DNA of 64,000 nt from Sabulicella rubraurantiaca (GTDB lineage: Bacteria > Pseudomonadota > Alphaproteobacteria > Acetobacterales > Acetobacteraceae). Positions 29,320 through 40,875 of this stretch are shown here, piece by piece (position 1 is the first letter of the stretch; the number at the start of each line of letters is the position of its first letter). The translations under genes and the position numbers were made by a program. The stretch spans positions 620,001 to 684,000 of the forward strand of contig NZ_JAFEUU010000001.1 of assembly GCF_017355885.1 (NCBI RefSeq), given 5' to 3'. The notes below the pieces were generated by a model. It had not been told where the DNA came from. It saw only the letters and a list, made by a program, of their open reading frames with translations, and made no database searches.

Positions 29320-29795
29320 TGGACGCCGAGACCGCCCTCGCCGGGCTGCCACCGGGCCGGAAGGACAATCTCCGCCTTTGGCTGCGCCTCCTCACCTGCG
29401 CGACACTGATGGAGCGTGAGATCCGTCGCCGCCTGCGCGCGGAGTTCAACACCACCCTGCCCCGCTTCGACATGCTCGCCGCGCTGGACCGCGCACCGGA
29501 GGGTCTGACCCTCGGCGAGGTGTCACGGCGGATGATGGTGAGCAACGGCAACGTCACCGGCCTTGCCTCGCGCCTGGAGGAGGAAGGGCTGGTGGAACGG
29601 CGCCTGGATGCCAATGACCGTCGCGCCTTCCGCCTGCGCCTGACTCCGCTGGGCGCGCGCGAGTTCGCCCGCCAGTCCCGCGCGCATGAGGTTTGGGTAA
29701 ACGCCCTTCTCGCCGGGGTGACGCCAGCGGACCGCGCAGCGCTGCACGCATTGCTCGGGCGCGCCAAGCATTCCATCGCCGAGGGAAGCGCATGA
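29319..29795 (+). CDS. MarR-family transcriptional regulator
   Basis: 158-residue winged-helix dimeric regulator. Residues about 35-110 hold the family pattern: [47 protein letters not shown], then [16 protein letters not shown]. MarR proteins of aromatic catabolism usually repress until an aryl-CoA or aromatic acid binds. The palindrome at 28579-28598 upstream of the operon is the obvious target and would give autoregulation. ATG at 29319 is used; a GTG one codon upstream is possible. It overlaps both neighbours. Confidence 0.92.
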   Translation: MDAETALAGLPPGRKDNLRLWLRLLTCATLMEREIRRRLRAEFNTTLPRFDMLAALDRAPEGLTLGEVSRRMMVSNGNVTGLASRLEEEGLVERRLDANDRRAFRLRLTPLGAREFARQSRAHEVWVNALLAGVTPADRAALHALLGRAKHSIAEGSA

Positions 29796-30585
29796 GCCTG
29801 CCGCAACATCTCCGCAGCGAGAGCGAGGGCGGCGTCGTCACCCTCACCCTCGACCGGCCCGCGCGCAAGAATCCGCTGACCTTCGACAGCTATGCGGAGT
29901 TGGTCGCCATCTTCCGTGCCGCCGCGACGGATGATTCCATCCGCGCCTTCGTCGTGACGGGTTCCGGCGGCAATTTCTGCTCGGGCGGCGACGTGCACGA
30001 GATCATCGGCCCGCTGCTGGAACGCGACACGAAGGGGCTGATGCGCTTCACCGCCATGACAGGTGACTTGGTGAAGGCGATGCGCGCCTGCCCGCAGCCC
30101 ATCGTCGCGGCGGTGGATGGGGTGGCGGCTGGGGCTGGCGCCATCATCGCCATGGCCTCGGATATCCGCCTCGGCACGCCACGCGCCCGCGTCGCCTTCC
30201 TGTTCAATCGCGTCGGCCTTGCGGGGTGCGACATGGGGGCCTGCGCGATTCTTCCGCGCATCATCGGACAGGGCCGCGCCTCCGAACTCCTTTTTACCGG
30301 TCGCGCCATGCGCGCCGAGGAAGGGGAACGCTGGGGCTTCTTCAACCGGCTGGTGGAAGGCGATGTGCTGGCGGAGGCGCAGGCCCTTGCGGCGGAGATC
30401 GCCGCTGGCCCCGGCTTCGCCCACGGCATGACCAAGCGAATGCTGGCGATGGAATGGGCCATGGGCGTCGAGCAAGCGATCGAGGCCGAGGCCGTTGCCC
30501 AGGCCCTGTGCATGACCACCCAGGATTTCCGCCGTGCCTATGAGGCCCTCGCGGCGAAGCGAACACCCGTCTTCCAGGGGGATTG

Positions 30586-30586
<1 letters not shown>
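29792..30586 (+). CDS. Enoyl-CoA hydratase family protein
   Basis: 264-residue crotonase-fold protein. It opens with [25 protein letters not shown] and carries the oxyanion-hole motifs [11 protein letters not shown] and [20 protein letters not shown], then [28 protein letters not shown]. Related proteins sit in 2-aminobenzoyl-CoA and benzoyl-CoA type clusters and probably hydrate or open the dearomatised ring. It overlaps MarR (ATGA) and its stop overlaps the dehydrogenase start. It is distinct from the hydratase at 24257. Confidence 0.92.
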
Positions 30587-31739
<1,153 letters not shown>

Positions 31740-31740
<1 letters not shown>

Positions 31741-33344
31741 TGGACAGCTTCTGCCGCGACAACCTGCCGCCGCCCGAGGAATGGCCGGACCTCACGCCCC
31801 TGCCCTACAAGGCGCGGCTGAATTGCGCGACGGAATTGCTGGACCGCAACCTCCAGACGCGCGCCCATCATCCGGCGGTGGTGACGCCATCCGAGACCCT
31901 TACCTACGCGCAACTGGCGGAGCGCGTGAACCGCATCGCCAACGTGCTGGTAAAGGACCTCGGCCTCGTGCCGGGAAACCGCGTCCTGCTGCGTTCTGCC
32001 AACAACGCCTGGATGGTCGCCGCGTATTTCGCGGTGCTGAAGGCCGGCGGGGTGGTGGTCGCCACCATGCCGCTGCTGCGCGCGCGGGAACTGGGCCAGA
32101 TCCTCCGCAAGGCATGCATCACCCACGCGCTGTGCGACGCGCGCCTCGCCGAGGAACTCGCCGCCGCCGAGGCGCCGGAACTCCGGCACATCCTCCATTG
32201 GGGCGACGGGGAGCTCGAGGCGCGCTGCGCTGCTCAGCCCCCACAATTTCAAGCGGCGGACACAGCGCAGGACGATGTGTGCCTCATCGGCTTCACCTCC
32301 GGCACCACCGGTGAGCCGAAGGGCACGATGCATTTCCACCGGGACATGCTCGCGATCTGCGACCATTACTCCGCGCAGGTGCTGCGTCCCTCGGCGGAGG
32401 ACCGGTTCATCGGCTCGCCACCGCTGGCCTTCACCTTCGGGCTAGGCGGGTTGGTGCTGTTTCCCTTCCATGTCGGCGCCACCGCCATCCTTCTGGAGCG
32501 CGCGCCGCCGGAGGAACTGGCCGCCGCCATCGCCCGGTACCGTGCGACGATCTGCTTCACCGCCCCCACGGCCTACCGCGCCATGGCGGCCAAGGCGGGT
32601 GAGCACGATCTTTCCTCTTTGCGGAGATGCGTCTCGGCCGGGGAACACCTGCCCAAGCCCATCTTCGAAGCTTGGCAGAAGGTAACCGGGCTGAAGCTCC
32701 TCGATGGCATCGGCGCGACGGAGATGCTCCATATCTTCATTGCCGCGCCGGAGGAGGCGGTCCGCCCCGGCGCCACGGGCCTTCCCGTCCCGGGCTACGA
32801 GGCCAAGATCATCGGCCCCGATGGGACGGAGGTGCCGCGCGGCACTCCGGGGCGTCTTGCCGTACGCGGGCCGACCGGCTGCCGCTACCTCGCTGATCCG
32901 CGGCAGCGCAACTACGTCCAGCATGGCTGGAACATCACTGGCGACAGCTTCTTCCAGGACGAGGACGGGTATTTCCACTTCCTGGCCCGCAACGACGACC
33001 TGATCGTCAGCGCGGGCTACAACATCGCCGCGCCGGAGGTGGAGGAGGCGCTGCTGTCCCATCCTTCCGTGAAGGAAGCCGGAGTCGTGGGCATACCGGA
33101 CGAGGAACGCGGCATGGTCGTCACGGCCCATGTCGTGCTGCATCCCGATTATCCGCGCGACGACACCACCACCCGCGCCCTGCAGGATCACGTGAAATCC
33201 ATCATCGCGCCCTACAAATACCCGCGCAGGGTAATGTTCCACGACGCCCTCCCACGCACGGAAACCGGCAAGCTGCAGCGCTTCGCCCTTCGCAAGCTTT
33301 CCCTTGCGCCCGACGCCGCGCCCTGGCAGAGCCCCGCCCCATGA
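31740..33344 (+). CDS. Aryl-CoA ligase (2-aminobenzoate/benzoate-CoA ligase family)
   Basis: 534-residue ANL-superfamily ligase forming an aryl-CoA from acid, ATP and CoA. The AMP-binding P-loop is [11 protein letters not shown] (185-195). Later blocks are [54 protein letters not shown] and the catalytic Lys in [11 protein letters not shown] near the end. The N-terminal pattern [12 protein letters not shown]...[13 protein letters not shown] is like 2-aminobenzoate- and benzoate-CoA ligases. Together with the fused monooxygenase/reductase it supports anthranilate or salicylate as the substrate. It overlaps both neighbours. Confidence 0.9.
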
Positions 33345-33736
33345 GCCTCACCGCGCTTCACCCGAAGGGATGGCCCGCGCCGCGCGGCTACGCCAACGGC
33401 CTGATGGGCGATGGCCGCCTTGTCATCCTGGGTGGGCAAGTCGGCTGGGACACCCAGGGACAATTCGCCGAGGGCTTCGTCGCGCAGACGCGGCAGGCGC
33501 TGCGGAACATCCTCACCGTGATGGCCGAGGCCGGCGGCCGGGCCGAGCACATTGCCCGCCTCACCTGGTACGTCACCGATATAACGGAATATCGCGAGAG
33601 CCTGGCGGAACTCGGCCCCGCCTACCGTTCCGTCATGGGACGGCATTTCCCCGCCATGACGCTGGTGCAGGTGGTCGCGCTGGTGGAGCCGGAGGCGAAG
33701 GTGGAGATCGAGGCGACCGCCATCCTGCCACCGTGA
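33341..33736 (+). CDS. RidA-family enamine/imine deaminase
   Basis: 131-residue protein of the RidA/YjgF/UK114 family, whose members hydrolyse reactive enamines or imines to ketones and ammonia, or act in other aromatic pathways. Visible features are [49 protein letters not shown] and a C-terminal [22 protein letters not shown]. Its place in an overlapping chain with the aryl-CoA ligase and dehydrogenase suggests it releases ammonia from an amino-substituted ring intermediate, which favours 2-aminobenzoate over salicylate as pathway substrate (inference). Confidence 0.88.
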   Translation: MSLTALHPKGWPAPRGYANGLMGDGRLVILGGQVGWDTQGQFAEGFVAQTRQALRNILTVMAEAGGRAEHIARLTWYVTDITEYRESLAELGPAYRSVMGRHFPAMTLVQVVALVEPEAKVEIEATAILPP

Positions 33737-34761
33737 GCGCGGAAGCACGCATCCGCGAGCAGGCTCTCGCCCTGGGCTTCGACGCGGTTCGCTTCACCAC
33801 CGCCACACTGCCGCCCGAGGCGCGCGCAAGGCTGGATGCCTTCCTGGACGAAGGCTCCCACGGCACGATGGAGTGGATGGAGACGCGGCGCGAACAGCGC
33901 GCCCATCCGCAATCCCTCTGGCCCGAGGCGGTGAGCGTCGTCGTGCTCGGCACCAACTATGCACCGGACTACGACCCATTAGAGAGCCTCGGTCAGCGGG
34001 ACCGCGCCACCATCTCCTGCTACGCGCAGGGGAAGGATTATCACGACGTCGTGAAGAAGCGCCTGAAGGCGCTGGGCCAGTGGATGGCGCGCGAGTTCAA
34101 GGGGGCGCCGCTCAAGGTCTTCGTGGACACCGCCCCCGTGATGGAGAAGCCCCTGGCCCAGCAGGCGGGCCTGGGCTGGCAGGGCAAGCACACCAACCTC
34201 CTGTCCCGCGAATGGGGCAACTGGCTCTTCCTGGGCGAGATCTACACGACCCTGCCCCTCCAGCCCGACAAGCCGGAGCGCGAGCATTGCGGCACCTGCC
34301 GCGCCTGCCTGGATTCCTGTCCCACCAGCGCTTTCCCGGCCCCCTTCCGGCTCGATGCGCGGCGCTGCCTCTCCTACCTCACCATCGAGCACCGTGGCCC
34401 GATCCCGGAGGAGTTCCGCCGCCCGATGGGGAACCGCATCTATGGCTGCGACGACTGCCTGGCCGCCTGCCCCTGGAACAAGTTCGCCCGGAAGGCGCGT
34501 GAGATGGCCTTCCAGCCGCGCCACGACGTTGCGCCCTCCCTTGCCGAACTGGCATCGCTGGACGACGCCGCCTTCCGTGCGCGCTATGCCGGCAGCCCGG
34601 TGAAGCGCATCGGCATCGGGCGCTTCCGCCGGAACCTCGCCATCGCCATCGGCAACAGCCACGACCCGTCGCTCCGCCCCCAGGCCGAGGCGCTGGGCGC
34701 CGATGCCGACCCGATCGTAGCCGAGGCGGGGGCCTGGGCGCTGCGGGAACTCGCCGCATGA
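33733..34761 (+). CDS. queG: Epoxyqueuosine reductase
   Basis: 342-residue cobalamin- and Fe-S-dependent enzyme that makes queuosine from epoxyqueuosine in tRNA. The two 4Fe-4S ligand groups are clear: C186, C189, C192 with C196 ([12 protein letters not shown]), and C212 with C239, C242, C246 ([15 protein letters not shown]). VDTAPVMEK near 131-139 contains the catalytic Asp, and a helical tail ends the protein. The start is a GTG overlapping the RidA stop, so it is translationally coupled to the catabolic genes. queC follows by ATGA. Confidence 0.96.
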   Translation: MSAEARIREQALALGFDAVRFTTATLPPEARARLDAFLDEGSHGTMEWMETRREQRAHPQSLWPEAVSVVVLGTNYAPDYDPLESLGQRDRATISCYAQGKDYHDVVKKRLKALGQWMAREFKGAPLKVFVDTAPVMEKPLAQQAGLGWQGKHTNLLSREWGNWLFLGEIYTTLPLQPDKPEREHCGTCRACLDSCPTSAFPAPFRLDARRCLSYLTIEHRGPIPEEFRRPMGNRIYGCDDCLAACPWNKFARKAREMAFQPRHDVAPSLAELASLDDAAFRARYAGSPVKRIGIGRFRRNLAIAIGNSHDPSLRPQAEALGADADPIVAEAGAWALRELAA

Positions 34762-35456
34762 CGGAAGGCGCGCTGGTCCTGTTCAGCGGGGGGCAGGACA
34801 GCGCCACCTGCCTCGCCTGGGCAATGCGCCGCTTCGAGAGGGTGGAGACGCTGGGCTTCGATTACGGCCAGCGTCACAAGGTCGAGCTGGATTGCCGTGC
34901 TGCGCTGCGCGACGGCATGGCTTGCCCCGCCCTGGGCGAGGACCACCTGCTCTCCCTGCCTGTCCTGGGCGCGATCAGCGACACGGCCCTGACGCGCGAC
35001 GCCGAGATCACCATGCAGGCCGACGGGCTGCCCAGCACCTTCGTGCCCGGCCGCAACCTCGTCTTCCTGACGCTGGCGGCCGCGCTCGCCTATCGGCGGG
35101 GTCTGCGGCACATCGTCGCCGGCATGTGCCAGACGGATTACTCCGGCTACCCGGATTGCCGCGACGATACGGTGAAAGCCATGCAGGTGGCTCTGAACCT
35201 GGGCATGGACCGGCGGTTCGTCCTCCACACCCCGCTGATGTGGCGCGACAAGAAGGCAACCTGGGAGCTTGCGGAGGCTCTGGGCGGCCCGGCGCTGGTA
35301 GAGCTCATCCGCCGGGAGTCCCACTCCTGCTACCGGGGTGTACGCGGCACACTCCATCGCTGGGGGCATGGCTGTGGCGATTGCCCGGCTTGCGACTTGC
35401 GCGCCCGGGGCTGGGATGCCTATGCCGCGTCGCATGATCCTCTCTCCCCGCCTTGA
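34758..35456 (+). CDS. queC: 7-cyano-7-deazaguanine (preQ0) synthase
   Basis: 232-residue ATP-dependent enzyme converting 7-carboxy-7-deazaguanine to preQ0 for queuosine. The N-terminal PP-loop is [14 protein letters not shown] and FDYGQRH follows. [21 protein letters not shown] and [15 protein letters not shown] are QueC hallmarks. The C-terminal Cys residues (SCYRGV...[11 protein letters not shown]) form the zinc site. It overlaps queG by ATGA and the following transporter gene by about 35 bases. Confidence 0.97.
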   Translation: MTEGALVLFSGGQDSATCLAWAMRRFERVETLGFDYGQRHKVELDCRAALRDGMACPALGEDHLLSLPVLGAISDTALTRDAEITMQADGLPSTFVPGRNLVFLTLAAALAYRRGLRHIVAGMCQTDYSGYPDCRDDTVKAMQVALNLGMDRRFVLHTPLMWRDKKATWELAEALGGPALVELIRRESHSCYRGVRGTLHRWGHGCGDCPACDLRARGWDAYAASHDPLSPP

Positions 35457-35985
35457 GGGCTTCCTTTTCCTGCTCGGCTTCGGGCTGTGCATCCCGATAG
35501 CCAACTGGCTGATCGGCAATGCCGGCACGGTCTGCGTGCCGAACGGCCCCTGCCTGATCCCCGTGGCGCCTGGGCTGATGGCGCCCTCCGGTGTGCTGAT
35601 GATCGGCCTTGCCTTGGTGCTGCGGGACCTCGTGCAGCGGCGTCTAGGACTGGGTTGGGCAGCCACCGCCATCTCCGCGGGGACGGTGCTCTCCGCCTTT
35701 CTGGCGCCGCCCGCACTCGTCGTCGCCTCGGCCACGGCCTTCTTCCTGTCGGAAGCTGCTGACCTTGTCGTCTACACGCCCTTGCAGCGGCGCGGGCTGA
35801 CGCGGGCGGTGCTGGCCTCCTCCGCCGTTGGGCTGGTGGTGGACAGCGTGGTCTTCCTTTGGCTCGCCTTCGGCAGCCTGGATTACTTGGCCGGCCAGGT
35901 GATCGGGAAGGCGTGGATGGTCGTGTTGGCCCTTCCGCTCATTGCCCTGCTGCGTCGGCGCGACGAGCGACTGGGCCTCGCCTGA
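35422..35985 (+). CDS. VUT family membrane protein (YhhQ-like putative queuosine-precursor transporter)
   Basis: 187-residue integral membrane protein with about six predicted helices. [46 protein letters not shown] and a later [15 protein letters not shown] are typical of the VUT/YhhQ family, whose E. coli member imports preQ0. Its position right after queG and queC fits precursor salvage. The start is uncertain: ATGs at 35416, 35422 and 35434 all lie inside the end of queC. It ends 3 bases before the convergent ThDP-enzyme gene. Confidence 0.85.
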   Translation: MPRRMILSPRLEGFLFLLGFGLCIPIANWLIGNAGTVCVPNGPCLIPVAPGLMAPSGVLMIGLALVLRDLVQRRLGLGWAATAISAGTVLSAFLAPPALVVASATAFFLSEAADLVVYTPLQRRGLTRAVLASSAVGLVVDSVVFLWLAFGSLDYLAGQVIGKAWMVVLALPLIALLRRRDERLGLA

Positions 35986-35988
35986 CCC

Positions 35989-37620
35989 TCACTCCGCCGC
36001 GAGGGCAGAGCGGCGGGGCAGCACCGCCTCCATCGAGGTGCGGACCAGGATCCCGGCCGGGCCGGGACGACGGATTGCCTCGCGCATCGCGGCGAAATCG
36101 TCCCGCGTGTTCACGCGCAGCAGGGGCAGGCCGAAGCTTTCGATCCAGCGCCCGAAATCCGGGTTGCCAAACATGGTGCCGCTGACCCGGCCCGGGTGCT
36201 GGTGCTCCTGGTGGATGCGGATGCTGGCATAGCCCCCGTTCTCCGACAGGATGAGCTTGATGGGCAGCTTGCGCTCCAGCGCAACGGCCAGCTCGCCGCC
36301 AGTCATCAGCGCCCCGCCATCGCCCACGGCGCATGCGACGGTACGGCCCGGGCAGCGCAGCGCCGCTGCGACAGCCGCGGGCGCCCCGAACCCCATGGCG
36401 CCGGAAATCGGCGCCAGGAGGCGCTGCCCCGGCTTCCAGGATACCTTGCGGTAGAAGGGCGCGCCGAAGGTTCCGGCGTCGAGGGTCAGGATGCCGTCCT
36501 CCGGCAGTGCCTCGCCGATCGCCTGGGCGACCTCGGCGAAGGGCAGCCCATCGGGCCAGTCGCGGCGCGCCACCTTCGTGTCGGCGACGTGCAGGGCGCG
36601 CAGCCTCTCGCACCACGCCGTGCGGCCCTTCGGGAAGCCCGGCGCCTCGCGCTCCATCGCCGCAAGCAGTGCCCGCGCATCGGCGGTGATGGCGGGGTCG
36701 GCGGGGAAGTGCCACCCGAGGAAGCGCGGATCGGGGCAGACATGGACAAGGCGCTGCCCCGGTGCCGGCCAGGAATAGCCCTGGGTCGTGATGTCCGTCA
36801 GACGCGTGCCGAGCGCCACCACCAGATCCGCCTCGGCGAAGGCATCGCGCTGCGCATCCGGGTTCCGCAGCCCCATGTCGCCGGCATAAAGCGGATGGTC
36901 ATTGGGAAAGAGGTCCTGCCGGCGGAAGGACACCGCGACGGGCAGGTTCCAAGCCTCGGCGAAGCGACGCAGCGCGGCGCGGCCGCCCTCGCCCTCCAGC
37001 CCATGCCCCGCCAGCAGGATAGGGCGTTCGGCGGCACGCAGCAGGGCGGCCAGGGGCGCAGGGTCTGGCGCGGCGGCCTCGACCCGCGTCGGTTCGACCA
37101 TGCGGACGGGGCAATCCTCGGCCAGCACATCCTCCGGCAGGGAGAGGACGACAGGGCCAGGCACGCCGCCCGTCGCGGCGGCCCAGGCGCGGGCGATCAG
37201 TTCGGGCACCTGCTCTGGACCGGTCGCCTCGCCCACGAACTTGCAGAACCCGCCGAACATGCGGCGGTAGTCGATCTCCTGGAAGGCGTCGCGGCGCAGG
37301 TCGCGCGCCTCGACCTGCCCGATCAGCAGGATCAGAGGAACCGCATCCTGTTCAGCTGTGTGCAGGGCGATGGAGGCGTTGCAGGCGCCCGGGCCGCGGC
37401 TGACCATGAAGACGCCCGGCAGGCCGGTGAGCCGCGCATCGGCCAGGGCAGCGAAGCCAGCGCCGCCTTCCTGGCGACAGACCACCAGATCCATCGGCGC
37501 GTCGTGGATGGCATCCAGCAGCGCGATGTAGCTTTCCCCGGGCACGCAGAAGGCACGGTCCACGCCCTGGCGGCACAAGAAATCGACGAGAATCTGGGCG
37601 GCGCTGGGCACGGGCGGCAT
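35989..37620 (-). CDS. Thiamine-diphosphate-dependent enzyme (acetolactate synthase-like)
   Basis: 543-residue enzyme with the three-domain layout of acetolactate synthase and relatives. The cofactor-activating Glu is E51 (CRQEGGAGFAALADA), MVSRGPGACNASIALHTA follows, and the ThDP-Mg site is GDGGALMTGGELAVALE with ENGGYASIR after it. The length is near that of the large ALS subunit, but no regulatory subunit gene follows, so a catabolic decarboxylase or ligase is as likely as branched-chain amino acid synthesis. It lies 61 bases downstream of the D-aminoacylase-like gene on the same strand. Confidence 0.85.
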   Translation of the reverse strand: MPPVPSAAQILVDFLCRQGVDRAFCVPGESYIALLDAIHDAPMDLVVCRQEGGAGFAALADARLTGLPGVFMVSRGPGACNASIALHTAEQDAVPLILLIGQVEARDLRRDAFQEIDYRRMFGGFCKFVGEATGPEQVPELIARAWAAATGGVPGPVVLSLPEDVLAEDCPVRMVEPTRVEAAAPDPAPLAALLRAAERPILLAGHGLEGEGGRAALRRFAEAWNLPVAVSFRRQDLFPNDHPLYAGDMGLRNPDAQRDAFAEADLVVALGTRLTDITTQGYSWPAPGQRLVHVCPDPRFLGWHFPADPAITADARALLAAMEREAPGFPKGRTAWCERLRALHVADTKVARRDWPDGLPFAEVAQAIGEALPEDGILTLDAGTFGAPFYRKVSWKPGQRLLAPISGAMGFGAPAAVAAALRCPGRTVACAVGDGGALMTGGELAVALERKLPIKLILSENGGYASIRIHQEHQHPGRVSGTMFGNPDFGRWIESFGLPLLRVNTRDDFAAMREAIRRPGPAGILVRTSMEAVLPRRSALAAE

Positions 37621-37681
37621 TTCCTCTTTCTAGTGGCCGCGGAAGATGCGCCGGAGGAAGCGGCCGGACAAGCCGCTCCGC

Positions 37682-39148
37682 TCAGCGGGATCGCAGGCGA
37701 GGATTGCCCAGGAAGCGGCCCGGGCCCGCCCCCGTCGGCGCCTGCCCTTCGCGATAGGTCTCGACCCCGTTGCACCACACGCGCCGGATGCCTTCGGAGA
37801 TGGCGTCCGGGTTCTCGTAGGTGGCGTGGTCGCGCACCGTCGCGGGGTCGAACAGGACGATGTCGGCGAAGCCGCCGGGCCGGATCGTGCCGCGATCGGG
37901 CAGACCGAAGACCTGCGCGGTGCGGCCCGTCATCTTGTGAATGGCCGTCTCCAGCGTGAACAGCCCCACATCGCGCACGTAATGCCCAAGCACGCGCGGG
38001 AAGGTGCCCCAAAGGCGCGGATGCGGCTTCGCATCGTGCGGAATCCCGTCCGAGCCGATCATGGAGCGCGGATGCGCCATGATGCGGCGCACGTCGGCCT
38101 CGTCCATCTGGAAGTAGATGGCGCCGGCCGGCAGCAGCTTCTCCGCCGCCGCGCGCCGCGTCATGCCCCAGTCGCGGGCGATGTCGTCCAGGTTGCGCCC
38201 CGCCTGCTCGGGGTGCGGAACGGACCACGTCACCTGCACGGGCACGTCCTGCCGCAGCCTTTCCGGCATCAGCACGGTGGAACCCGCCGGATAGGGGTAC
38301 ACGTCGAAGGCAACGGGCTGGTCCTGGCCCAACGCGTCGATCAACGCGAGCGTGTCCCGCGAGCGGCCGAAATTCTCCGGCATGGAGCATTTGTGGTGGG
38401 AGATCACCGTCTCGATGTTGCCGGCCTCGCGCGTCGTCCGCAGCGTCTCGCGGATGGAATCCATCACGCCGTCCGCCTCGTCGCGCATGTGGGTGGCGTA
38501 GAGACCACCTTCCTCCGCAACCACGCTGGCGACGGCAATCACCTCCTCCGTCGGCGCGTGCATGTTGGGCGGGTAGTAGAGGCCTGTCGAGAAGCCGCCC
38601 GCCCCCTCACGCAAGGATTCGCGCAGCCTGTCCTGCATGCGCGCGATCTCGCGGTCCGTGGCCGGGCGGTACACGTCGCCCTCCATCGCCTCGACGCGCA
38701 GCGACTGATGGCCGCAGAAGGCGAAGGTGTTAACCGCCGTGGGACGCTTCGCCAGCGCCTCGGCATATTCGCCGAAGCCGCCCAGGGTGAACCAGCTTTC
38801 ATCGCCCAGCAGGTCCAGCGGCGGCGGCGGGCGCTTCTCCATCCGCAGCGGGGCGAGGGACACGCCGCAATTGCCCACCACCACCGTCGTCACGCCCTGG
38901 CTGGTCTTGCAATGGACGCATTCCGGGCCGCAGAGCACCAGACGGTCATCGTGGGTGTGGGCGTCGATGAAGCCGGGGGCGAGGGCGAGGCCCTCTGCGT
39001 CCACCTCCTCCTGCCCACTGGCGGAGCCGAGATCGCCGAGGCTCACGATCCGATCGCCCTCCACCGCCACGTCGGCGCGGAAGCGCGGGGCACCCGTGCC
39101 GTCGAGCACGGTGGCATTCCGGATCACAAGGTCGCAGCGCAAGGCCAT
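37682..39148 (-). CDS. N-acyl-D-amino-acid deacylase family amidohydrolase
   Basis: 488-residue metal-dependent amidohydrolase. The N-terminal beta domain leads to APGFIDAHTHDD (58-68) with two metal-binding His, and VVGNCGVSLAPL with C94, as in D-aminoacylase. MADV-type metal sites recur as GDGGFSTGLYYPP-like AGGFSTGLYYPPN and in ATHMRDEADG. Later IGSDGIPHD supplies the catalytic Asp region, and an RPGGFADIVLFDP tail closes the amidohydrolase fold. Such enzymes release D-amino acids from N-acyl forms; related dihydroorotase-like hydrolases cannot be excluded. It is divergent from the TRAP transporter genes. Confidence 0.88.
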   Translation of the reverse strand: MALRCDLVIRNATVLDGTGAPRFRADVAVEGDRIVSLGDLGSASGQEEVDAEGLALAPGFIDAHTHDDRLVLCGPECVHCKTSQGVTTVVVGNCGVSLAPLRMEKRPPPPLDLLGDESWFTLGGFGEYAEALAKRPTAVNTFAFCGHQSLRVEAMEGDVYRPATDREIARMQDRLRESLREGAGGFSTGLYYPPNMHAPTEEVIAVASVVAEEGGLYATHMRDEADGVMDSIRETLRTTREAGNIETVISHHKCSMPENFGRSRDTLALIDALGQDQPVAFDVYPYPAGSTVLMPERLRQDVPVQVTWSVPHPEQAGRNLDDIARDWGMTRRAAAEKLLPAGAIYFQMDEADVRRIMAHPRSMIGSDGIPHDAKPHPRLWGTFPRVLGHYVRDVGLFTLETAIHKMTGRTAQVFGLPDRGTIRPGGFADIVLFDPATVRDHATYENPDAISEGIRRVWCNGVETYREGQAPTGAGPGRFLGNPRLRSR

Positions 39149-39294
39149 GGGCAGGGTCTCCGTCGTTGGCCTCACCATGCCGCAGGGTCGCGCGTCGCGC
39201 CAGGGCACGCCGGATGGACGGGCCGGAACGGAAGCGGTAACGCTGCGGGCAACCGGCGCCCTGCGTAGGCGCCCCGCTCGGGAGGTTCCAGACC

Positions 39295-40263
39295 ATGCTC
39301 CGCCGCACTCTCGCCGCCGCTGGCCTCGCCGCGATGATGGCCAGCCCGGCCTTCGCGCAGACCCAGCTCACCATCCAGCATCCGCTGCCGCTGAACAGCC
39401 ACTACGGCGCGGGCGCCTCCGCGCTGAAGGAAGCTTTCGAGCGCGCGACCAATGGCCGCTACCGCGTCAACATTCAGCGCAACGACAATGAGCGCGAGGT
39501 GATCGAGAGCGTGCAGATCGGCACGGCGGAGTGCTATCTCGGCTCTACTGGCCCGGTCGGGAATTTCGTGCCCGAGGTGCGGAACCTCGACGTGCCCTTC
39601 CTGTTTCGCGACTATCCGCATGCGCGTGGCGTGCTGGACAGCGAGATCGGCCAGCAGCTTCTTTCCCGCTTCCAGCCGCGTGGCCTTGTCGGCGTGGCCT
39701 GGATGGAGAACGGATTCCGCCACCTGACCAACTCGCGGCGCGAGGTGAATACTCCGACCGATATGCGCGGGCTGAAGGTCCGCACCATGGAGAACCAGGT
39801 CCACATGCGCGCCTTCAGCGCGCTGGGCGTCCTGCCGACGCCGATGGCCTTCTCCGAGCTGGTGCCGGCGCTGCAGCAGGGCACGGTGGACGGGCAGGAA
39901 AACCCGATTCCGGTGATCGTGGCCAACAACCTGAATCAGGTGCAGCGCTTCCTGACGCTGACGGGCCACGTCTATTCCCCGGGCGTGCTGATCTGCAATC
40001 CGGCCTTCCTGGCGCGCATGTCGGCCGCCGACCGCAACGCCTTCAACGAGGCGGCGCGTCAGGCCGCCCGCGCGAACCGTGACCGCGTCTCGGCCGATGA
40101 GGCGTCGGGCGTGGAGGAGCTGCGCAGGCGAGGCATGACCGTGGTGACACAGGTGGACAACGCGGCCTTCCAGCAGGCCCTCGCCCCCTCGGCCGGGCAG
40201 ATCGAGCAGCAGCTCGACCGCGCCCTTCTCCAGCGCATCCGCAGCTGGCGCCCGGCACAGTAA
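39295..40263 (+). CDS. dctP: TRAP transporter solute-binding subunit (DctP type)
   Basis: 322-residue periplasmic binding protein. A signal peptide (RRTLAAAGLAAMMASPAFA) precedes the mature TQLTIQHPLPLNSHYGAGA. Family motifs are VQIGTAECYLGSTGPV, FLFRDYPHARGVLDSEIG, MENGFRHLTNSRREVNTPTDMRGLKVRTMEN with the conserved carboxylate-binding Arg, and VPALQQGTVDGQENP. A GGGAGG Shine-Dalgarno lies about nine bases before the ATG. It feeds the DctQ and DctM subunits encoded downstream. The ligand is probably an organic or acyl-amino acid, given the divergent deacylase (inference). Confidence 0.95.
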   Translation: MLRRTLAAAGLAAMMASPAFAQTQLTIQHPLPLNSHYGAGASALKEAFERATNGRYRVNIQRNDNEREVIESVQIGTAECYLGSTGPVGNFVPEVRNLDVPFLFRDYPHARGVLDSEIGQQLLSRFQPRGLVGVAWMENGFRHLTNSRREVNTPTDMRGLKVRTMENQVHMRAFSALGVLPTPMAFSELVPALQQGTVDGQENPIPVIVANNLNQVQRFLTLTGHVYSPGVLICNPAFLARMSAADRNAFNEAARQAARANRDRVSADEASGVEELRRRGMTVVTQVDNAAFQQALAPSAGQIEQQLDRALLQRIRSWRPAQ

Positions 40264-40287
40264 GCCGCTCAAGGGCCGGGCGAGGCG

Positions 40288-40875
40288 ATGAACCCGATGA
40301 ATACCGGGCCGCTGATGGCGGTGGGGGCGCTCAGCCTTCTCGCCACGGCGGCGGCGCTGCTGCTGGGGCCACGGGTGCCCGCGCTGCGGCGGGGGGTGCT
40401 TCTGCTGGACCGTGTCGCCACCGGCCTCGCCGCCATCCTCGCCTGCCTTGCCCTTGCCGTCGCTTTTGGAGCGGGGCTCTGGCAGGTCATCGCCCGCTTC
40501 GCGACCGAGACGCCCGCCATCTGGTCTGAGGCGCTGGTGCGGACGGCGCTGATCTGGATGACCTATCTCGGCCTCTCCGTGGCGCTGCGGGCTGGCGCCC
40601 TCGTCGCCATCGACGCCGCGCATCGCTACAGCAGGGGCGCGGTGCGCCGGGCGGTGGAGGCCGCGTCCCTCGCGGCCTGCCTGTCTCTCCTTGGCATTCT
40701 GCTGTGGTTCGGATGGTCCATGGCCGAACGGGTGCAGTTCCAGGAAATGGCAGGGCTGGAGGTGTCCATGAGCTGGGGCTACGCCGCGCTTCCCATCGGC
40801 GCCGCCTTCGCCATCCTCGGCGCCCTCGCGCATTTTCTGGATCGCAATGAGGGATCGCTGGAGGACGTGGCATGA
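40288..40875 (+). CDS. dctQ: TRAP transporter small membrane subunit (DctQ type)
   Basis: 195-residue inner-membrane protein with four to five predicted helices; TRAP small subunits usually have four, and the extra N-terminal hydrophobic stretch is slightly unusual. WSEALVRTALIWMTYLGLSVALRAGALVAIDA is the conserved core of the family. It starts 24 bases after dctP and overlaps dctM by ATGA. It would bridge the binding protein and the large permease subunit. Confidence 0.9.
   Translation: MNPMNTGPLMAVGALSLLATAAALLLGPRVPALRRGVLLLDRVATGLAAILACLALAVAFGAGLWQVIARFATETPAIWSEALVRTALIWMTYLGLSVALRAGALVAIDAAHRYSRGAVRRAVEAASLAACLSLLGILLWFGWSMAERVQFQEMAGLEVSMSWGYAALPIGAAFAILGALAHFLDRNEGSLEDVA

Noticed and set aside
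35989-37620. Biosynthetic acetolactate synthase (ilvB/ilvI)
   Set aside because: No regulatory subunit or other ilv gene is adjacent, and the neighbours are catabolic; kept as a general ThDP enzyme.
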